Assembly: GCA_021432635.1 (NCBI GenBank)
Contig: MU270016.1
Location: 1,445,905-1,509,904 of the forward strand
Direction: 5' to 3'
Origin: Thozetella sp. PMI_491
Lineage: Eukaryota > Ascomycota > Sordariomycetes > Chaetosphaeriales > Chaetosphaeriaceae
DNA: 64,000 nt
Below are positions 45,725 to 58,264 of this stretch, one piece after another. Each line of letters starts with the position of its first letter. The stretch's first letter is position 1. The notes beneath the pieces were generated by a model that was given only the letters and a program-made list of their open reading frames with translations, searched no databases and was not told the DNA's origin. The position numbers were made by a program, and so were the translations under genes.

Positions 45725-48107
45725 ATCGACCGGTTTCGGGGTTAGACACACAGATACGACCGCCACTCGCGATAAACGACCGCCTCGACCCTTATAAAGA
45801 TCGCTATGAGGCTCCTCTTATCAACAAGCGCCGTTTCCCATCGTTTCCCATCGGAAATGCTCCCGCCGACTGCGGGGGTGCCACAGAACACTAGCCTACA
45901 TTAGTCGCCGGGCGAGGCTCAGCTGAGGGTGAGTCGGGTAAGATTGGTCCGCCTTACACCACCACCACTAACTAGAGCTTGCCTTGCATCCCGCGAAAGT
46001 TGTTAAGGCTCGGGCCTCTTATTTACCTTGACGCAGCCAAGAGGAGTTGAGCCTGGTCAGAGACAGGACAGCTGAGGGTTGTTCCCTGCTAGGTGATGTA
46101 ATGTAACGAGGAAAGTGGCTGGTCATCGCTTCTTGGCACAAACCGTCAAAGGTGCGCTAGGGTAAAGAGGAAGGATCTGCCAACAACAGTTCTTATCGTG
46201 CAACGAGACACATGGCAAATTTGCGCATGCATGGGCGGGAGAAGGGCCAAAAAAGAAAAACTGGCTGCACAGCCGAGGCAGAGAAGGAGTGCGGAACCAG
46301 GAACGGGACTAGGGAAGCATAGCAACTGAAACAGACAGCGACCATGTGCTCTGTTGCCTAGTAAAGCTGTAAAGTTGCTCTGCAAATCATGTTATTGACT
46401 TGATTGTTTCCAAGAGCTCAAAGGTTTATCTGAGCAGCTCGCATCATAATGCCTCTTCGGGCGCTGCCCTTAGTCCTGGATCTCCCGTCGGGATCCGTCG
46501 AACTGTGGAGATATGTTTACATACCCTTCCGATGCGATCAGATGTGGAGATTACGGCCTAAAGTTTTGGCGGCTGTGCAAACATTAGTGGCTGCCATGTG
46601 GTGCCATGGGGTGGCATGGCCACCACAACTTCCAACATCCCACTCGACGCGACCAATCCCATTGTTCTAGACAGTACCGTGCAGATCGTGTTCAAAGGTG
46701 TGTTTCCATTCAGGGTTTAGGGTCAACAGAACGGTGCTCTAGTATGCCAAACTTTTGGGCGGGTATTAAGCGTGTGGGGGGGGGGACGGCAACGGCGCAG
46801 ACCAAAAGGCCTGTGGGGGCGTTGATAATAGACGGAAGTTGCAGCGCCGAACTGCAGCCCGCCGTCTTGGGGGCAATGCTGCATCTACGATGTCTAAGGA
46901 AGGTAAAATTGTGAACGATCGAACTAGCTCCAACTTTCATAATCTTTGAGCGGACACTCTTTAGTATCCCCGTCCAATGCAGGACAGAACATATGCAGAT
47001 ACCCGAAAGCTTGGCCCTGTGTGGCGTCAAGTACCGATGCTCCTGCCTCAAGCTGACATGGTACTATGGTACCGCTTGACCACCACCCTGCAGCAAAGCA
47101 TTTGACTCTTGAATACTATGTACGGGCTTAGGTTATCATATTCAAGGGTATTTTTCAACTTAATATTTATTAGGTTATCCGGCTAGCCGCCCAAATATGG
47201 ATTTAGATGCACTCTTATTCTTATGCAACCGCTCATTCAAGATCGAACATACTACACATCTAGCCTTTAACAAGGGATGATTATACTATGCGGTCAGATA
47301 TAGAGAGGTAGGGTAGGGTAGTTTCAATGGCTTTCGCAGCTGCCTTAAAAAGAATCCCACCGCGAAGGTAGGGATCGGAATGTTTCAAGCTAATGAACAT
47401 CACGAGGGGTCAGGTGGCGAGACAGCTAGAGGGTCTTCTACTCAATCTCCTCAATCGAAGACAACTCCAATGAGCCTATTCAAAATCGCCACCTCGATAC
47501 AAAAAGGATTTTCGTGAAGCCGATCTACAAAATCTAGGAAGTTGACCTGCAGTGCCAATGTTGTGGCATACATAGCGCCTGCAGAAGCGATCTGGGCCGA
47601 GTCGCAACGCGTGTCTCAACGCGTCACCGTCGAGGCTTGTCCAGATGGGCAGAATTCTGTTTCGCTGAAGGAGGCAGCCGGGGGACTAGGGTTGGCATCT
47701 TCCAGGCCTATGTTTGTGGCGTCCCGGCTGTGCCTTAGACGAAAAGGCTTAGTTGGTCGGGCGCGTGATTGGCGTTCCCGCCAATCTTCGACGCTCAGCT
47801 CGCCGTTCCAGAACCGCCACGCAATGTTAGCAGACGACTGTCTCAACTCTGTGCCAAGCTAATGGCCCGCTACTGCTGCACTAGCTGCCGCTGCTTCCCC
47901 GGCTCCCCGAATTTGAACTCTCCCGGCAGGTAATGACCTCTGAAGAAATGCCTTGGCTGAACGGGGAGTGAAGTGGTGACGAAGATGCAGACAGACCTTA
48001 GTTAGATAAAAGGGCAGTGGGCCAACTCCTTTCAAGTATGAGAAGGACAGAATCAACTCGTTTCATATTCCAATTTAGATAGTCGCGATATCCCAAGAGA
48101 CACACAA
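45725..48107. other. intergenic, 2.4 kb
   Basis: No gene supported on either strand; open frames are short and lack domains. A G run (GGGGGGGG) lies near 46778. Confidence 0.5.
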
Positions 48108-49016
48108 TGGCGGCCCTGAACAAGACAGCAACTTGCGATTGGATTCTGACCACATGCCCTTTCGTGAGACCGGCGTTCCAACAGAGTATGATGCAGCCTT
48201 CACAAGCGAAACACGAGGGCTAGACGTGAAAACATCGCTAACAGTTATCATTCAGCATGTGTTCAGCAGTTCTGTCTAGGCAAGCCTTATGGCTTCGGCT
48301 CCTGCGTCGAGTTCTTCCACGGTGAACCCAGCACCTGCTGTTCTGAGCCCAACACCTCCTCCATCGCGTCGTGCATGGCCACATGGCAGGCAGCCCAAGG
48401 GTACGGCGCCTCCCGTGACCCCTGCCTCCTCGCCCGAGACTACGTGCAGGAGTGCGAGCTCATCGAACCTGGGTTCTCCTCCCAGACCCGCGCCCAGCAG
48501 GCACAGTGCCTATGCTTCGATGCCAACAATACATACATCCCGGATGTGTGGGACAGCGCGGTGGCATCGTGCGTGAGCACGGGGGAAAAGGCCCATCCAA
48601 CCATCTGGAGCTCGCTAAAGAGCGCATCGGTGGAAGGGCTTTGCACAAAGTTCGCCGGCACGGGTGCGACGGTCTCCCGCTCGGTGGCGACCAAGACCAG
48701 CACACAATCCGGCGCAACGCCTACGGCTACGGGCCCGGTGACTACCTCGGACGCGCAGGCATCTGCGGGGACGACGATTGTACCGGGTTCTACGAGCGGA
48801 GCGGCTGCTTCCTCGTCGGCACTCAATAGTACCCAGACTACGACTAGATCGGGCACAACTTCCCGGCCTAGCGTGGAGAAGGTAAGGCTCAGTCTACAAT
48901 ACCTCTTATTTCAGGGCACGTTGATCATGACCTCGGTCGGCTAACAGAAAATGCAGAAACTGTTCGTAATCGGATGTGGAATGCTCTTCGCAAGCGTCCT
49001 GCCGTTTTTCCTTTAA
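48108..49016 (+). CDS. Cys-containing cell-surface protein, GPI-anchored (5' end uncertain)
   Basis: The main exon runs from an acceptor at about 48255 (CVQQFCLGKPYGFGSCVEFF) through a domain with about ten Cys (SSIASCMATWQAAQGYG, DPCLLARDYVQEC, CLCFDANNTY) to a Ser/Thr-rich stalk. An intron of about 75 nt after VEK (donor 48883) joins a hydrophobic C-terminus (KLFVIGCGMLFASVLPFFL) with a stop at 49014-49016, a convincing GPI signal; reading through that intron instead gives a stop at 48944 without an anchor. The first exon is unclear: the ATG at 48108 (MAALNKTATCDWILTTC) offers no signal peptide and its donor phase does not match. Family not named. Confidence 0.6.
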
Positions 49017-50084
49017 ACGAGGAAAAGATGATTGCCCAATTGTTGATGGTTTTCGGCACAAGTCCCGCTGGTAGTGGTGGACCGTGGGGCAAGAGTTGAT
49101 ATTCCTCTTTGCACACCGAATACAATGTCTGGGGAGATCGAGGAGAAATGAGGCCATTGGTCTAGTGATAATGCAAGGGCCATGATCGTACAAAATTACA
49201 TTTTATGTTAATTAGCTAACTACGATATTTCCACGTTCCTATGTCTCGCGTCCTCGAAACGGCGATGGACCCGTTCCGCCAAGTGAAGCTCTATATCTGA
49301 GACCCGTCCACCATTAGCGTCCCTTTATTTTTCTCTTCTCCACAAAAGGCACCTACCTTAATCTTTACAAATCCTCATTGTTGCTGTCGAAGTGTCTTCG
49401 TAGCAGCACTACGCAGGGATTGCTCTTCCAGTCTGGATTCCTCCGGTGTCCAACCCTTCGGCATCCTTTGAGCCGCAGAGGCACTTGGCGCTGGGTTAAC
49501 TAGTTGCGCACGCGATATCGTGCCTGTCTTAGCGGCCATGCCCCTCGTTTGCCCGGTGCACAAGGGAGAGAGTAGGATGCCTACTGTTCGCTACCCCGAC
49601 ATCCCCGATTCGGCTCTGAGCACTCTCATTGATCCTGGTCAGGATGCGATGCTCCTCTAGGCTCCGCTCCTCTCCGCATTTTCTAGGTGCCATTTACCGA
49701 GGCCTTGGCTCCTCTTCCAGCTTGGAAAATGCAATGATTTGTGGTAAAATGCGATATAGTCCTGTAACGCATTAGCTAATGTCGTAGTGTTGATGAATTG
49801 GTGGGGACGAATACCCCCTTTCATATGGTTTCGCTACCCCCAATTGGTGGAATTGGCTTCCAAGCATGCTACGCTACTCAGCGCAGTAGAAACCCCGACG
49901 GCCGAGCGGAGCCAGTGCCACAATAACTTGGCTAGGCTTGGAGTACAGTGAAGCTCAAATGCTCTATATATGCGTTGCCGGAAGGCCGCTTAGGCCTAAC
50001 CTCGGCGGCCTAGAAGCGACTCCATCTTACGCGCCTCCCTGGTCTTCTTGCAGCGACCGCATATAACCAAGTCAGCACGTCACC
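49017..50084. other. intergenic, 1.07 kb
   Basis: No gene supported; ends with the acetylesterase promoter (TATATA near 49963). Confidence 0.5.
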
Positions 50085-50891
50085 ATGAAGTTCACCGCGT
50101 TCTACACGGCCCTCGCGCTCGGCGCGGTCCAGGTTACGGCCTCGCCTACGCCTGCGGACCTAGCTCCCCGAGCGGCTCCCACCGTTTACCTGTGCGGTGA
50201 CAGCACCATGGCGAAGAACGGCGCCAATGATGGTGCGACCGACGGCTGGGGCCAGTACTTTGGCAAGTACTCGACGGCTACCGTCGTGAACAAGGCCATC
50301 GGCGGGCGCTCCGCTCGCTCTTACTGGAACGAAGGCCGCTTCTCCGCGGTCGCCGACGTTGTACAGTCCGGCGACATCGTGGTGATAGAGTTTGGACACA
50401 ACGACGGTGGGTCGCCGACGTCCAGCGACAACGGCCGTTCTGACTGCCCCGGCGCCGGCACAGAGACCTGCATCTCCGACGCCACCGGCGAGACGGTCTA
50501 TACGTTTGTCTTCTACGTCATCCAAGCGGCCAAGCTCATGCTCGCCAAGGGGGCTACCGTCGTCCTCAGCTCCCAGACCCCCAACAACCTCTGGGAGGGT
50601 GGCACCTTCTCCTCTTCGCCGCCGCGCTTTGTCGGCTACCAAAAGACCGCCGCCGCCGCCCTAGCCAGCAGCAGCGTGTCGTTTGTCGATCACTTCCAGG
50701 CCGTGAGCAACATGTACAAGAAGCTCGGAAACACGGCGACCAATGCGCTTTACCCCAACGACCACACACACACCAGCCCCACCGGCGCCGACCTGAGCGC
50801 CCAGGCGTTCGCCCAGGCGATCGCTCAGAAGATGAACGGTACCACCAGCTTGGCGAGCTACATCATTAGCGGATATCCAGTCGTGTACTGA
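50085..50891 (+). CDS. Rhamnogalacturonan acetylesterase-like SGNH hydrolase (CE12)
   Basis: Single exon, 268 residues. Signal peptide MKFTAFYTALALGAVQVTA. The four SGNH blocks are present: GDSTMA (nucleophile Ser, about residue 40), KAIGGRSARSYW, IEFGHNDGG and the C-terminal DHTHTSPTGAD with the Asp-His pair. The predicted reaction removes acetyl groups from rhamnogalacturonan in pectin, outside the cell. Length and motif spacing fit the family. GC-rich codons. It indicates access to plant cell walls. Confidence 0.93.
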   Translation: MKFTAFYTALALGAVQVTASPTPADLAPRAAPTVYLCGDSTMAKNGANDGATDGWGQYFGKYSTATVVNKAIGGRSARSYWNEGRFSAVADVVQSGDIVVIEFGHNDGGSPTSSDNGRSDCPGAGTETCISDATGETVYTFVFYVIQAAKLMLAKGATVVLSSQTPNNLWEGGTFSSSPPRFVGYQKTAAAALASSSVSFVDHFQAVSNMYKKLGNTATNALYPNDHTHTSPTGADLSAQAFAQAIAQKMNGTTSLASYIISGYPVVY

Positions 50892-51598
50892 TTCCGCTAC
50901 ACAAAAGCGGCAGAGGCAAATGTCCACTCCGCCTGAAACCCACTCGACTCTGGTCGCGGCGTCCTTGCCAGAGCATGTATATAGGGCCTTTAATTCTACA
51001 TACAATACACACGTGTAGTTTTTGTGAGTGTGGGATCAATAATGTACAGCTTTGATGTCAGCTATCCTTTATCCCCGCAGTGAGATAGGGTAGGCACGTA
51101 TGCGTTCTAGTGCAAATTCTTTCACCTTGCGGTGTTGTAACTAAGACAAGAAGTTGCTCCTTCAATGGTCTCGGTCTAGAGCGGATATCCGAGCTTGCCG
51201 ATAACTGATTAAATGCTATCTATCTAAAATACGGTATAAAGCGTTCACCATCGTACGGGGAGCTCTTATGTATTGCTATTGCTAGCCGTAAAGAGCGGCC
51301 CTCCACCTTGCATTGGCCAATCCACGTTACCATGTGCTCGAGATACTAAGCCCGACCCCTGCTAGGGACTCCATAACCTAAGGTGAGTTAGTGGCCATCC
51401 AGAACACCAATCGGTACCCTCGGGGCGCCCTCGTGCCTGCATTCCCATATTTTTCGGCATGGATCGCCTTGGGGTTAGATAAAATTACTATGGCCGTGTA
51501 TAAAAAGGTTACGCAGCTTCCTTCTTGTTGAGGATCTGCGCCTGGATTGGAACGTTTAAGTCGGCATAGCTGTAGGCGATAATTAATACTCCGGCGTC
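50892..51598. other. intergenic, 0.7 kb
   Basis: 3' flank of the acetylesterase and promoter of the SurE-like gene; nothing else seen. Confidence 0.5.
51499..51505 (+). promoter_or_regulatory. TATA box of the SurE-like gene
   Basis: TATAAAA exactly 100 bases upstream of the ATG at 51599. Confidence 0.55.
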
Positions 51599-52561
51599 AT
51601 GAAGCTGCTGTCTCAGGTTTCGCTGGGCTTCGCTGCCATTGCGGTGCCGACCCAGGCTCTCAACATCCTCGTTAACAACGACGATAGCTGGGGGAGCGCC
51701 AATATCCGGGAGACGTACCGGCTCCTCCGTGCCGCCGGCCACAACGCCTGGATGGTGGCCCCCGCAAATGCCCAATCCGGGACCGGTGGCACTCTAGTGA
51801 TGTCTACCACGGCAAACCTGTCCAAATCTTCCCTATGGGGCATCCTGCCGGCTGGAGCCCCTTCCCTCGGCCACGATGCCAACGACGACCATATGTGGTA
51901 CTATGACGGGTCCCCCCAGGCATGCACTCTCGTTGGCCTTGACTACGTCATCCCGACCTTCGCCAACTTTACCACACCTGATCTCATTGTTTCCGGACCC
52001 AATTTCGGCGACAACGTCGGCACATACGCTTTCACGGGTAGCGGCACCATCGGCGCCGCCTACACTGCCGTCATGCGCGGCATTCCGGCCATCGCCGTCT
52101 CGGCGCCCAACTCAGCGCTTAGCTTCCGTGATATTGTGAACCAGACCGACGCCGACGCCACCAAATACGGCCGTTTGACCACGACGCTCGTGAATCGCCT
52201 CGCGGAAAGGACATGCGGACGGTCCAGCGTACTTCCGGTTGGCTATGGCCTGAACATCAACTATCTCACTTTAAACGATAGCTGCACCGACCCGGAGGTT
52301 GTCTTCTCTCGCTTTGGCGGTGGTGCGGGCATGCCGAAGTTGGCATACAACGCTTCCACCGGGGTGTTTGGCATTGCGAACAACGACTACTTCAGCGTCC
52401 ACTCCGAGGGGCTTAATGTGTGCTTGAATGGGGATTGCTCAAGGGAGGGAGAGTCAGTGGTTGTGCAGTCTTGCCGTGTGGCGGTGTCTATCTTTACGGC
52501 CGACTTCGACGCACCGAATACACCCGTGACCCAGGGAGTAGTTGCCAAGTTTTCGGACTAA
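51599..52561 (+). CDS. Secreted SurE-like 5'/3'-nucleotidase (acid phosphatase)
   Basis: Single exon, 320 residues. Signal peptide MKLLSQVSLGFAAIAVPTQA. The SurE fold is marked by NILVNNDDSWGSANIRE with the metal-binding Asp pair (residues 21-38), WMVAPANAQSGTGG and DLIVSGPNFGDNVG with the metal-binding Asn. Family members release phosphate from nucleotides and other phosphoesters. The signal peptide places this one outside the cell, as in other fungal members, so phosphate scavenging is likely. Nothing unusual except the lack of introns, shared with the neighbouring esterase. Confidence 0.9.
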   Translation: MKLLSQVSLGFAAIAVPTQALNILVNNDDSWGSANIRETYRLLRAAGHNAWMVAPANAQSGTGGTLVMSTTANLSKSSLWGILPAGAPSLGHDANDDHMWYYDGSPQACTLVGLDYVIPTFANFTTPDLIVSGPNFGDNVGTYAFTGSGTIGAAYTAVMRGIPAIAVSAPNSALSFRDIVNQTDADATKYGRLTTTLVNRLAERTCGRSSVLPVGYGLNINYLTLNDSCTDPEVVFSRFGGGAGMPKLAYNASTGVFGIANNDYFSVHSEGLNVCLNGDCSREGESVVVQSCRVAVSIFTADFDAPNTPVTQGVVAKFSD

Positions 52562-53818
52562 GGGACATGTTCAAGGCGAATATTTTATATCTATAATTAC
52601 GGCTAGCAAAGTACCTGTAGAATCCTAAAGCCTGTGAACTCCATCCTAACCCCAGCCCGGCCACATGAGCCGTGTGCACGGGGAATATGGGGAGGAGGTG
52701 GGGATACTTGCGAACGCCAGCCCAAGTTTTGCAGATAATCCAAACGTCACCCTAAAGCACCGCACACGCTCCCCATAAGGCTCTGGCCAATTGCCAACTC
52801 TTGGGCGCCAGGTTTGCCATGAGGCCTCGCTGCAGTGTTGGCGAATGCAAGCAAGCGGCTGCGGCGAGACTTCGGGTTCCGCCGGCAAAAGTCCACAGCT
52901 TCAATGCTAGAACCCTGACCGACTCCTGACTACCGCGGCGCGCGTAGAATTATGACGAAGGGCACAAAGCTACCTGAGGCGGACCTTTTGGAGTTCGTTT
53001 GGAATCACCTTTTCGTAGAAGATACTCTTCAGTTCGTTACTGGGGCGACGAGCTACGCCACTTCAGTTGAGAGGATCTAATGAAAATCTCAGGGCACTTC
53101 AGTTGAGAAAGCTAACGTTATGCTTAGTGTATCCAAGTATGAAACGCACGAGCGCTTTGCTTTTGCTAAATATTGATATCGTTGCCGTCAGTACCCTGCT
53201 TGCGCGCCTTGTTAGGTCCCGGCTGGAGAAAGGATCCCGAAGCAAGCGCCTCGTGCGACGTAATGCAGGCGTTGGCCCTCGGCATTATATGCATTCCAAT
53301 CTTTACTCTACGGCACGGAGATCTCTGCTGCGTCCAGGTGGATATGCCAGCTCAGGACCAGAGCGAGCCAATCGCGCCCTCGAATTTACGGACTACGCCG
53401 ATAGTTTTAGCTTGCCCTACTACCAACGCCATTGAGGGGTTGTCGCGATCCTCCGCCACTAACGCAAGTCTTATCGATAGCAATCTTCTCTCTACCGATT
53501 TTATCGTAAATGCCGTTGTAATAACATAGAGTGCTCGATTATAATACCGTAACCCACGAGATATTCATCCAATAGTATATTGTATCAGGAGAGTGCCACT
53601 TTCGCAAATAAACAGACCCAAAGTTGTTGTCACCCGAGCCTCGGACTTCTTAAGCGGTACTGCAACGAATACTACACACCGCTTCTGAAGCATGCCAAAC
53701 ACAATGGAAGCACAAGATTGCGAGGGACTCGGTACGCCTCAGGATCCTCTCGTGCTCAGGGCCCTTTACCACGGCAACCCACAGCGCCGTGGAAGTAGGT
53801 CTGTATGACGGCGGAGCC
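52562..53818. other. intergenic, decayed
   Basis: No supported gene. Open frames at 53067-53529 overlap each other and have no recognisable domain. Confidence 0.5.
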
Positions 53819-54410
53819 TTAGCCGTCAAACCTATGTATGTGTAGTATTTGACACCACTGAGTGTGGGGAATCCGGCCGTTAACCGCATCGAGAAGATGG
53901 ATAGTACTATGTTCGAGCTGGATTTGGATCTGGCCGTTTATATCTTGGATTGAGCTGAGTTTTTTATGAGTGTGCAAGGCGTCCTTAGGAAGTGGGGCAA
54001 GAAGCTCGCGTAAAAGCGACGCACGATGAACCGCCATTCCTGGATTTTTGCTTGTGAGCTCCATCAGCATAGACCCAGCATCATCCCCTGAAACCTGCAT
54101 ACAGTTTAGTATAGATTTATTGCAATGAAATCCTCAACATAGCCACTGCTTACAAGGAGAGTTCTAGACGAGTTCATCGGAACGACCCCAGCTCTTTCTA
54201 GTACCTCTTTTACAGAACCTTCATGAAGAATATTCTGTGAAGCAAGTTGGGCAATGCTGGAGATGCTAATTGCAGCACTACGCTCTGAAAATTGTGGGGC
54301 TGATTCATAGACTTGTATGTCTAAGTGCGATAGTTGGACAAGGGCATTTGCAAGAGTAGCTCCAGCCAGTCCACGCTAATAATGGCAACACGAATGCGCT
54401 TCGGACTCAT
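53819..54410 (-). pseudogene. FAD-dependent monooxygenase relic (N-terminal half)
   Basis: Start MSPKRIRVAII at 54410. The next bases should encode the GGGLAG dinucleotide-binding loop but read as SVDWL; one base lost at about 54376 shifts the frame, after which GATLANALVQLSHLDIQVYE and FSERSAAISISSIAQLA continue in the other frame. An intron-like gap (about 54110-54165) leads to SGDDAGSM and NPGMAVHRASLLRELLAPLP, ALHTHKKL, blocks typical of salicylate-hydroxylase-like enzymes. The frame then ends; the catalytic C-terminal half is absent. Confidence 0.75.
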
Positions 54411-55126
54411 TCTTTGTGCGATGAAGATCCTGTATTGTTAGAGCGTTGAAAGCTGGCTAGCAAAATGGTGTAGAAAAGTTCAATCAACCTAAAGGGAATG
54501 TTAGAGCGCCGCCGTCTGAAAAATGGAGTACATGTTATAGTTTCTTACCTTTGCATTTTGTCGCCAGTATACGGATTGCTTTTCCTTTTTAGACACCGCT
54601 TATCTTTCCCTTGTCATCCACGTCCTTCGTGCAGATTAATTGAGACACAGCAACCCCCAAGATAACTTGATATTTAATTTAATTAAGTAATTATATAATT
54701 ATTGATGAAGGGGACCATTGCAGTGTAGCCTGCGCCTTTAGTAGGGGTATGCTCACGCACCATGCAAGTCTTGTAGCTACAACTTGATAACAATGATTTC
54801 AATTTGGTTCCTATATTGCACGCTACCGCCGTGTGTTCTTACCCATTTCTTAACTGGCCCATTCTCCGTCATCCGTATATTTGCTCAGTACCTTATACTG
54901 ATTTCGATGTAGGTAGACAAAGTACATCTTCCTTAGACTTGTCATATATCGACCTTAGTTTATCCCGGACTTGTGTGGAAGTATCCCGCTGACTCGGATC
55001 CACTAGCAACATGTGGTTGAGGATATATGTCAACAGGTCTTCCATGAATGGCAAGCACTGGTTCTCCGATAGCAGTTCTTTGGTCCACTAGCATGGCTTT
55101 AGCTATACTTCAGCGGATAACAAACA
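54411..55126. other. intergenic
   Basis: No gene supported; AT-rich patch at 54670-54710. Confidence 0.5.
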
Positions 55127-56742
55127 TTAATATGCCTCTTTAGAGGCCAGACGAACCTTCAAGACAGCTTTCTTGACCGCGGCCTGAGGCTGCCTTCGAA
55201 AACGTAACCGCCAATATTTGGCCAGCGTCGATTTAAGCTGGGAGCGGACGGAATTGCTCGTCGCCGTATTGTTATTGGACGCACCAAGCGTTCGCTCGCC
55301 TTTTTCCTCTTGGAAATGCAAACCAACGGCTAGGACGTCGAAAAACTTGTCTGACGCGAACTTTTGTTTGGACGTCTCCTGGCTGCGCAGTTCTTCGAAC
55401 CTGGCCACCCCAGATTTCCCTTGGAGAAGCCAGGTCATGAACTCGAGGTAAAGACACCCGAGGCTCCAAATATCGAATGGTCGCGACACCTGAAGGTCGA
55501 CCTCGTATTCTGGTGCTTTGTAGCTTTCGGTGACATTTATCTGCCCCGCGGAGACTTTAGTGTCCCCAGCAGGACGGAATCTTGTTAGACCAAAATCAGT
55601 AATCTTCAGCACCCCGTAGCCGTACTCGTTATCTTCATTTTTGAACCACAGCACATTTTCTGGCTTGACATCACCATGCCTTCCGCAGTTTCTATCATCT
55701 CTTCTACTTATCACTCCATTAGCAGCCTCCAGCGAGTAGCTTTCAGAGCGATCGATGTTATGTATTGCCTGCAGGGCATCGGCGAGTCCCAGGCACTGTT
55801 GTGAGAACCAGAGCCAAAGTTTTGCGTTAGCCTCCGGTTCTGGGAGCTCTTCACTCCAAAGGTGCTCTAGGTTTCTCCCCGCAGCCCACGGGAATAGTAG
55901 ATGATATCGATTTCGGTGCTCAAAACTGGCGTACAATGGCGTGAGATGATCATGTCTCGGGGTTTTCCGAAATGCAGCAGCTTCGAGTTCGAAATCAACT
56001 TTGTCGAGGGACTTAAGCTTCTTCAGTGCGAAGTAATTTCCATCCTTCGCGCATATCAGCGACAAGACTCAAGGTATTGCGCTCATAATTATTGACTTGG
56101 AAAGCTCACCGAAGGGAAACTGTGGTGACTAGGATCAATTGTAACTTTCGAAATGATAGAGTGCCAGGTTTCGAGCACCTCATCCCAGGCTATACATGGT
56201 AAAGCCACCCTGCTATCGATGTTAATATCGGGAAACTCGAGGCCCTTTGGTGGCTCAAAGACTGGCGAGAGCATGAACCACTGAGTTTCCTCGAAGTTGT
56301 TTTTGTCTCTCTGGTTCCATCCTTCCAAGAACCTCAGGTCTGGTTTCTTGTCTATGTCGCCATCTATGTCTAATTCAAATATCTCTCCTTCCCGCGTCTT
56401 AAGAAGCGGCAGATGACCGTCATGGATACCGTATTTTATGAAGTCAGAGATTTCTAGGGTCTGCTCGTTATACAAGAGTATTGCAAATATTTTCCTAGCT
56501 TGCTCCGTGAGTCCGGTGTCGTTCTTAGTTGCCATTCCGCAAATATACTCAGTAATTGACTTAAGGATATCTGGTGATTCAGAAAAAGGATGGCTTTCCA
56601 CTAGACAGCGCCTGTGTAACTCGGGGGAGAAGAACTGAAGATGTTCTATGATAGCATCATGCTGTAAGATCTCCTGTATCTTGCCGACTGGTAGGAACTT
56701 ATTGCCGGTATTTTCAGAGCGTGCTACGAAGCACTCTCTCAA
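55127..56742 (-). CDS. Serine/threonine protein kinase-like protein, possibly broken
   Basis: The C-terminal exon (about 56060 to 55127) is a protein kinase domain: ALKKLK (ATP-site Lys), HGDVKPENVLW (catalytic loop with HGD for HRD), KITDFGLTRF and YKAPEYE, then DIWSLGCLYLEF. The N-terminal exon (56742-56089) encodes a helical region (SITEYICGMATKNDTGL, RKIFAILLYNEQTLEISDFIKYGI) seen before the kinase in a large fungal-specific family. The junction is odd: the obvious donor (GTGAGC) and acceptor (TTGAG) leave the exons out of frame; a weaker donor (GTTTCC, 11 bases upstream) would repair the phase and give a 53-nt intron. No convincing start codon was found: the first residue shown is a TTG and an upstream exon is likely. 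It may be a working gene with atypical splicing or an early pseudogene. Confidence 0.6.
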
Positions 56743-56759
56743 CTTCGTAGGTAATTTAC

Positions 56760-58264
56760 TCGGCGATGCACACTAAATTTGTAAAGTCTGGTCAGTGAAT
56801 CACGTTCCCGGCACAGGAAACGACTCTTAAGCTTCTCATCTGCGAACAGGACCAATCATGGAATATTATCCGATCAAGATGCTCGCGTGAAAAGGCTAGA
56901 GCCAAGGCAAATGAATAGAGTACAAACCATGTCTAATGACTGCAAAGTGGGTCGATACTGGTGATAAACTCTTTGCGTGTTGATATAGATAGAGCTGAAA
57001 GGGGGTACGGCTGTGGGCTAGAAACGCGAGTCACTATGCAACTGTCACAGGGCCTTGTAGATCTGAGAAAATCGGATGAACCGTGTCATAGAAATACGGT
57101 AGTATCAGATCGGTATATTTGCCATCTATTATATCTACATGGCTCCCTCAGTCGCAAGGCTCGAACTTTTTTTTTTCTCATGGCCAAGTACATGGTCGTG
57201 GGCCGGCTAGGGTCGCACACACGGGCGCAGGCTTCAAACTGGACGATAGCATGAAGAATTACTGGAAGAAGGCTATCTGGTACTCCTCGCAGGGCTGAGA
57301 TGGAAGCGGATAATGACCAATGCGCCGTCACCAGTACGAAGACCTAACGTATGGTGGCATGCAGACAAGCGCGCTCCTCAGTGTTGACGGCGGCAACGCG
57401 GTAGCATGGCCTCTCAAGTCGGACATACCCATAGTCTAAATTAGGCAATTTGATCGCACTAAGACTCCCTCGTGCGGTAGCTATGGCCCCTTGCTTCTCC
57501 GGCTGGGATCCTCCGTCTTTCCGCCCCCCACCACCATTTTCTTGGTCTGTTTCCTCGCGCCACCCCCCTCCAATAACAAGCGCGCGTTAGGGATTCTTCC
57601 TGCACCAACGTGCGGTGATCCAACGTGAGAACATCCATCACACTCGCACCATGTACGTGCCCATTGGACGCCGCTTGGACAAATGGCTAGCCACCCGCCA
57701 CCCTCCCACTCCCCTTCCCTCCTGGCCGCTAGGCTCGGCTCAAACGTATATCACGCACCCTTGCCCCCGTGCGCTTTTCGCAGCTGCGTAAACTGAACAA
57801 CATTTTCGCCGCCATCTGCCCTTGAGTTAGGGCACACTCACCGGGCGGCTCAAACGCACCCCAAGCAGGCAAATAGCATTCGATAAGCCCTTGGATATGG
57901 GTGGATAAATTTTGGTACGTATTATTTCCATATGCAATATTTTGATCCATCCAAGCTACTCGCGGTACATCCAATCTATGAGGTCCAAGTATGAAGCATG
58001 ACCGTACCAAAGTAGCTACGATGGCATCGTGCCTAAGTTGCCTCGGACTAGCTGAGCATCAAGCATCCAGCGGCGCGATAAGATGGCTGATTTCACGTTT
58101 CTTCCCTAGCAGATTTCCTGAGCATCCGATACAATCACTCTGTCCATATCCTCCATAGAGGTCACTCTAGGCACCGCTCAAACATCAGGCTGCCCTGAAG
58201 TAGATAGCTGGTGTTTTTGGGCGGAGCAATCCGATACTGAGCATTTCTACGAACTTTCAATACC
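56760..58264. other. intergenic, 1.5 kb
   Basis: Probably contains the missing 5' exon of the kinase-like gene (acceptor at about 56781). No other gene supported. Confidence 0.45.
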
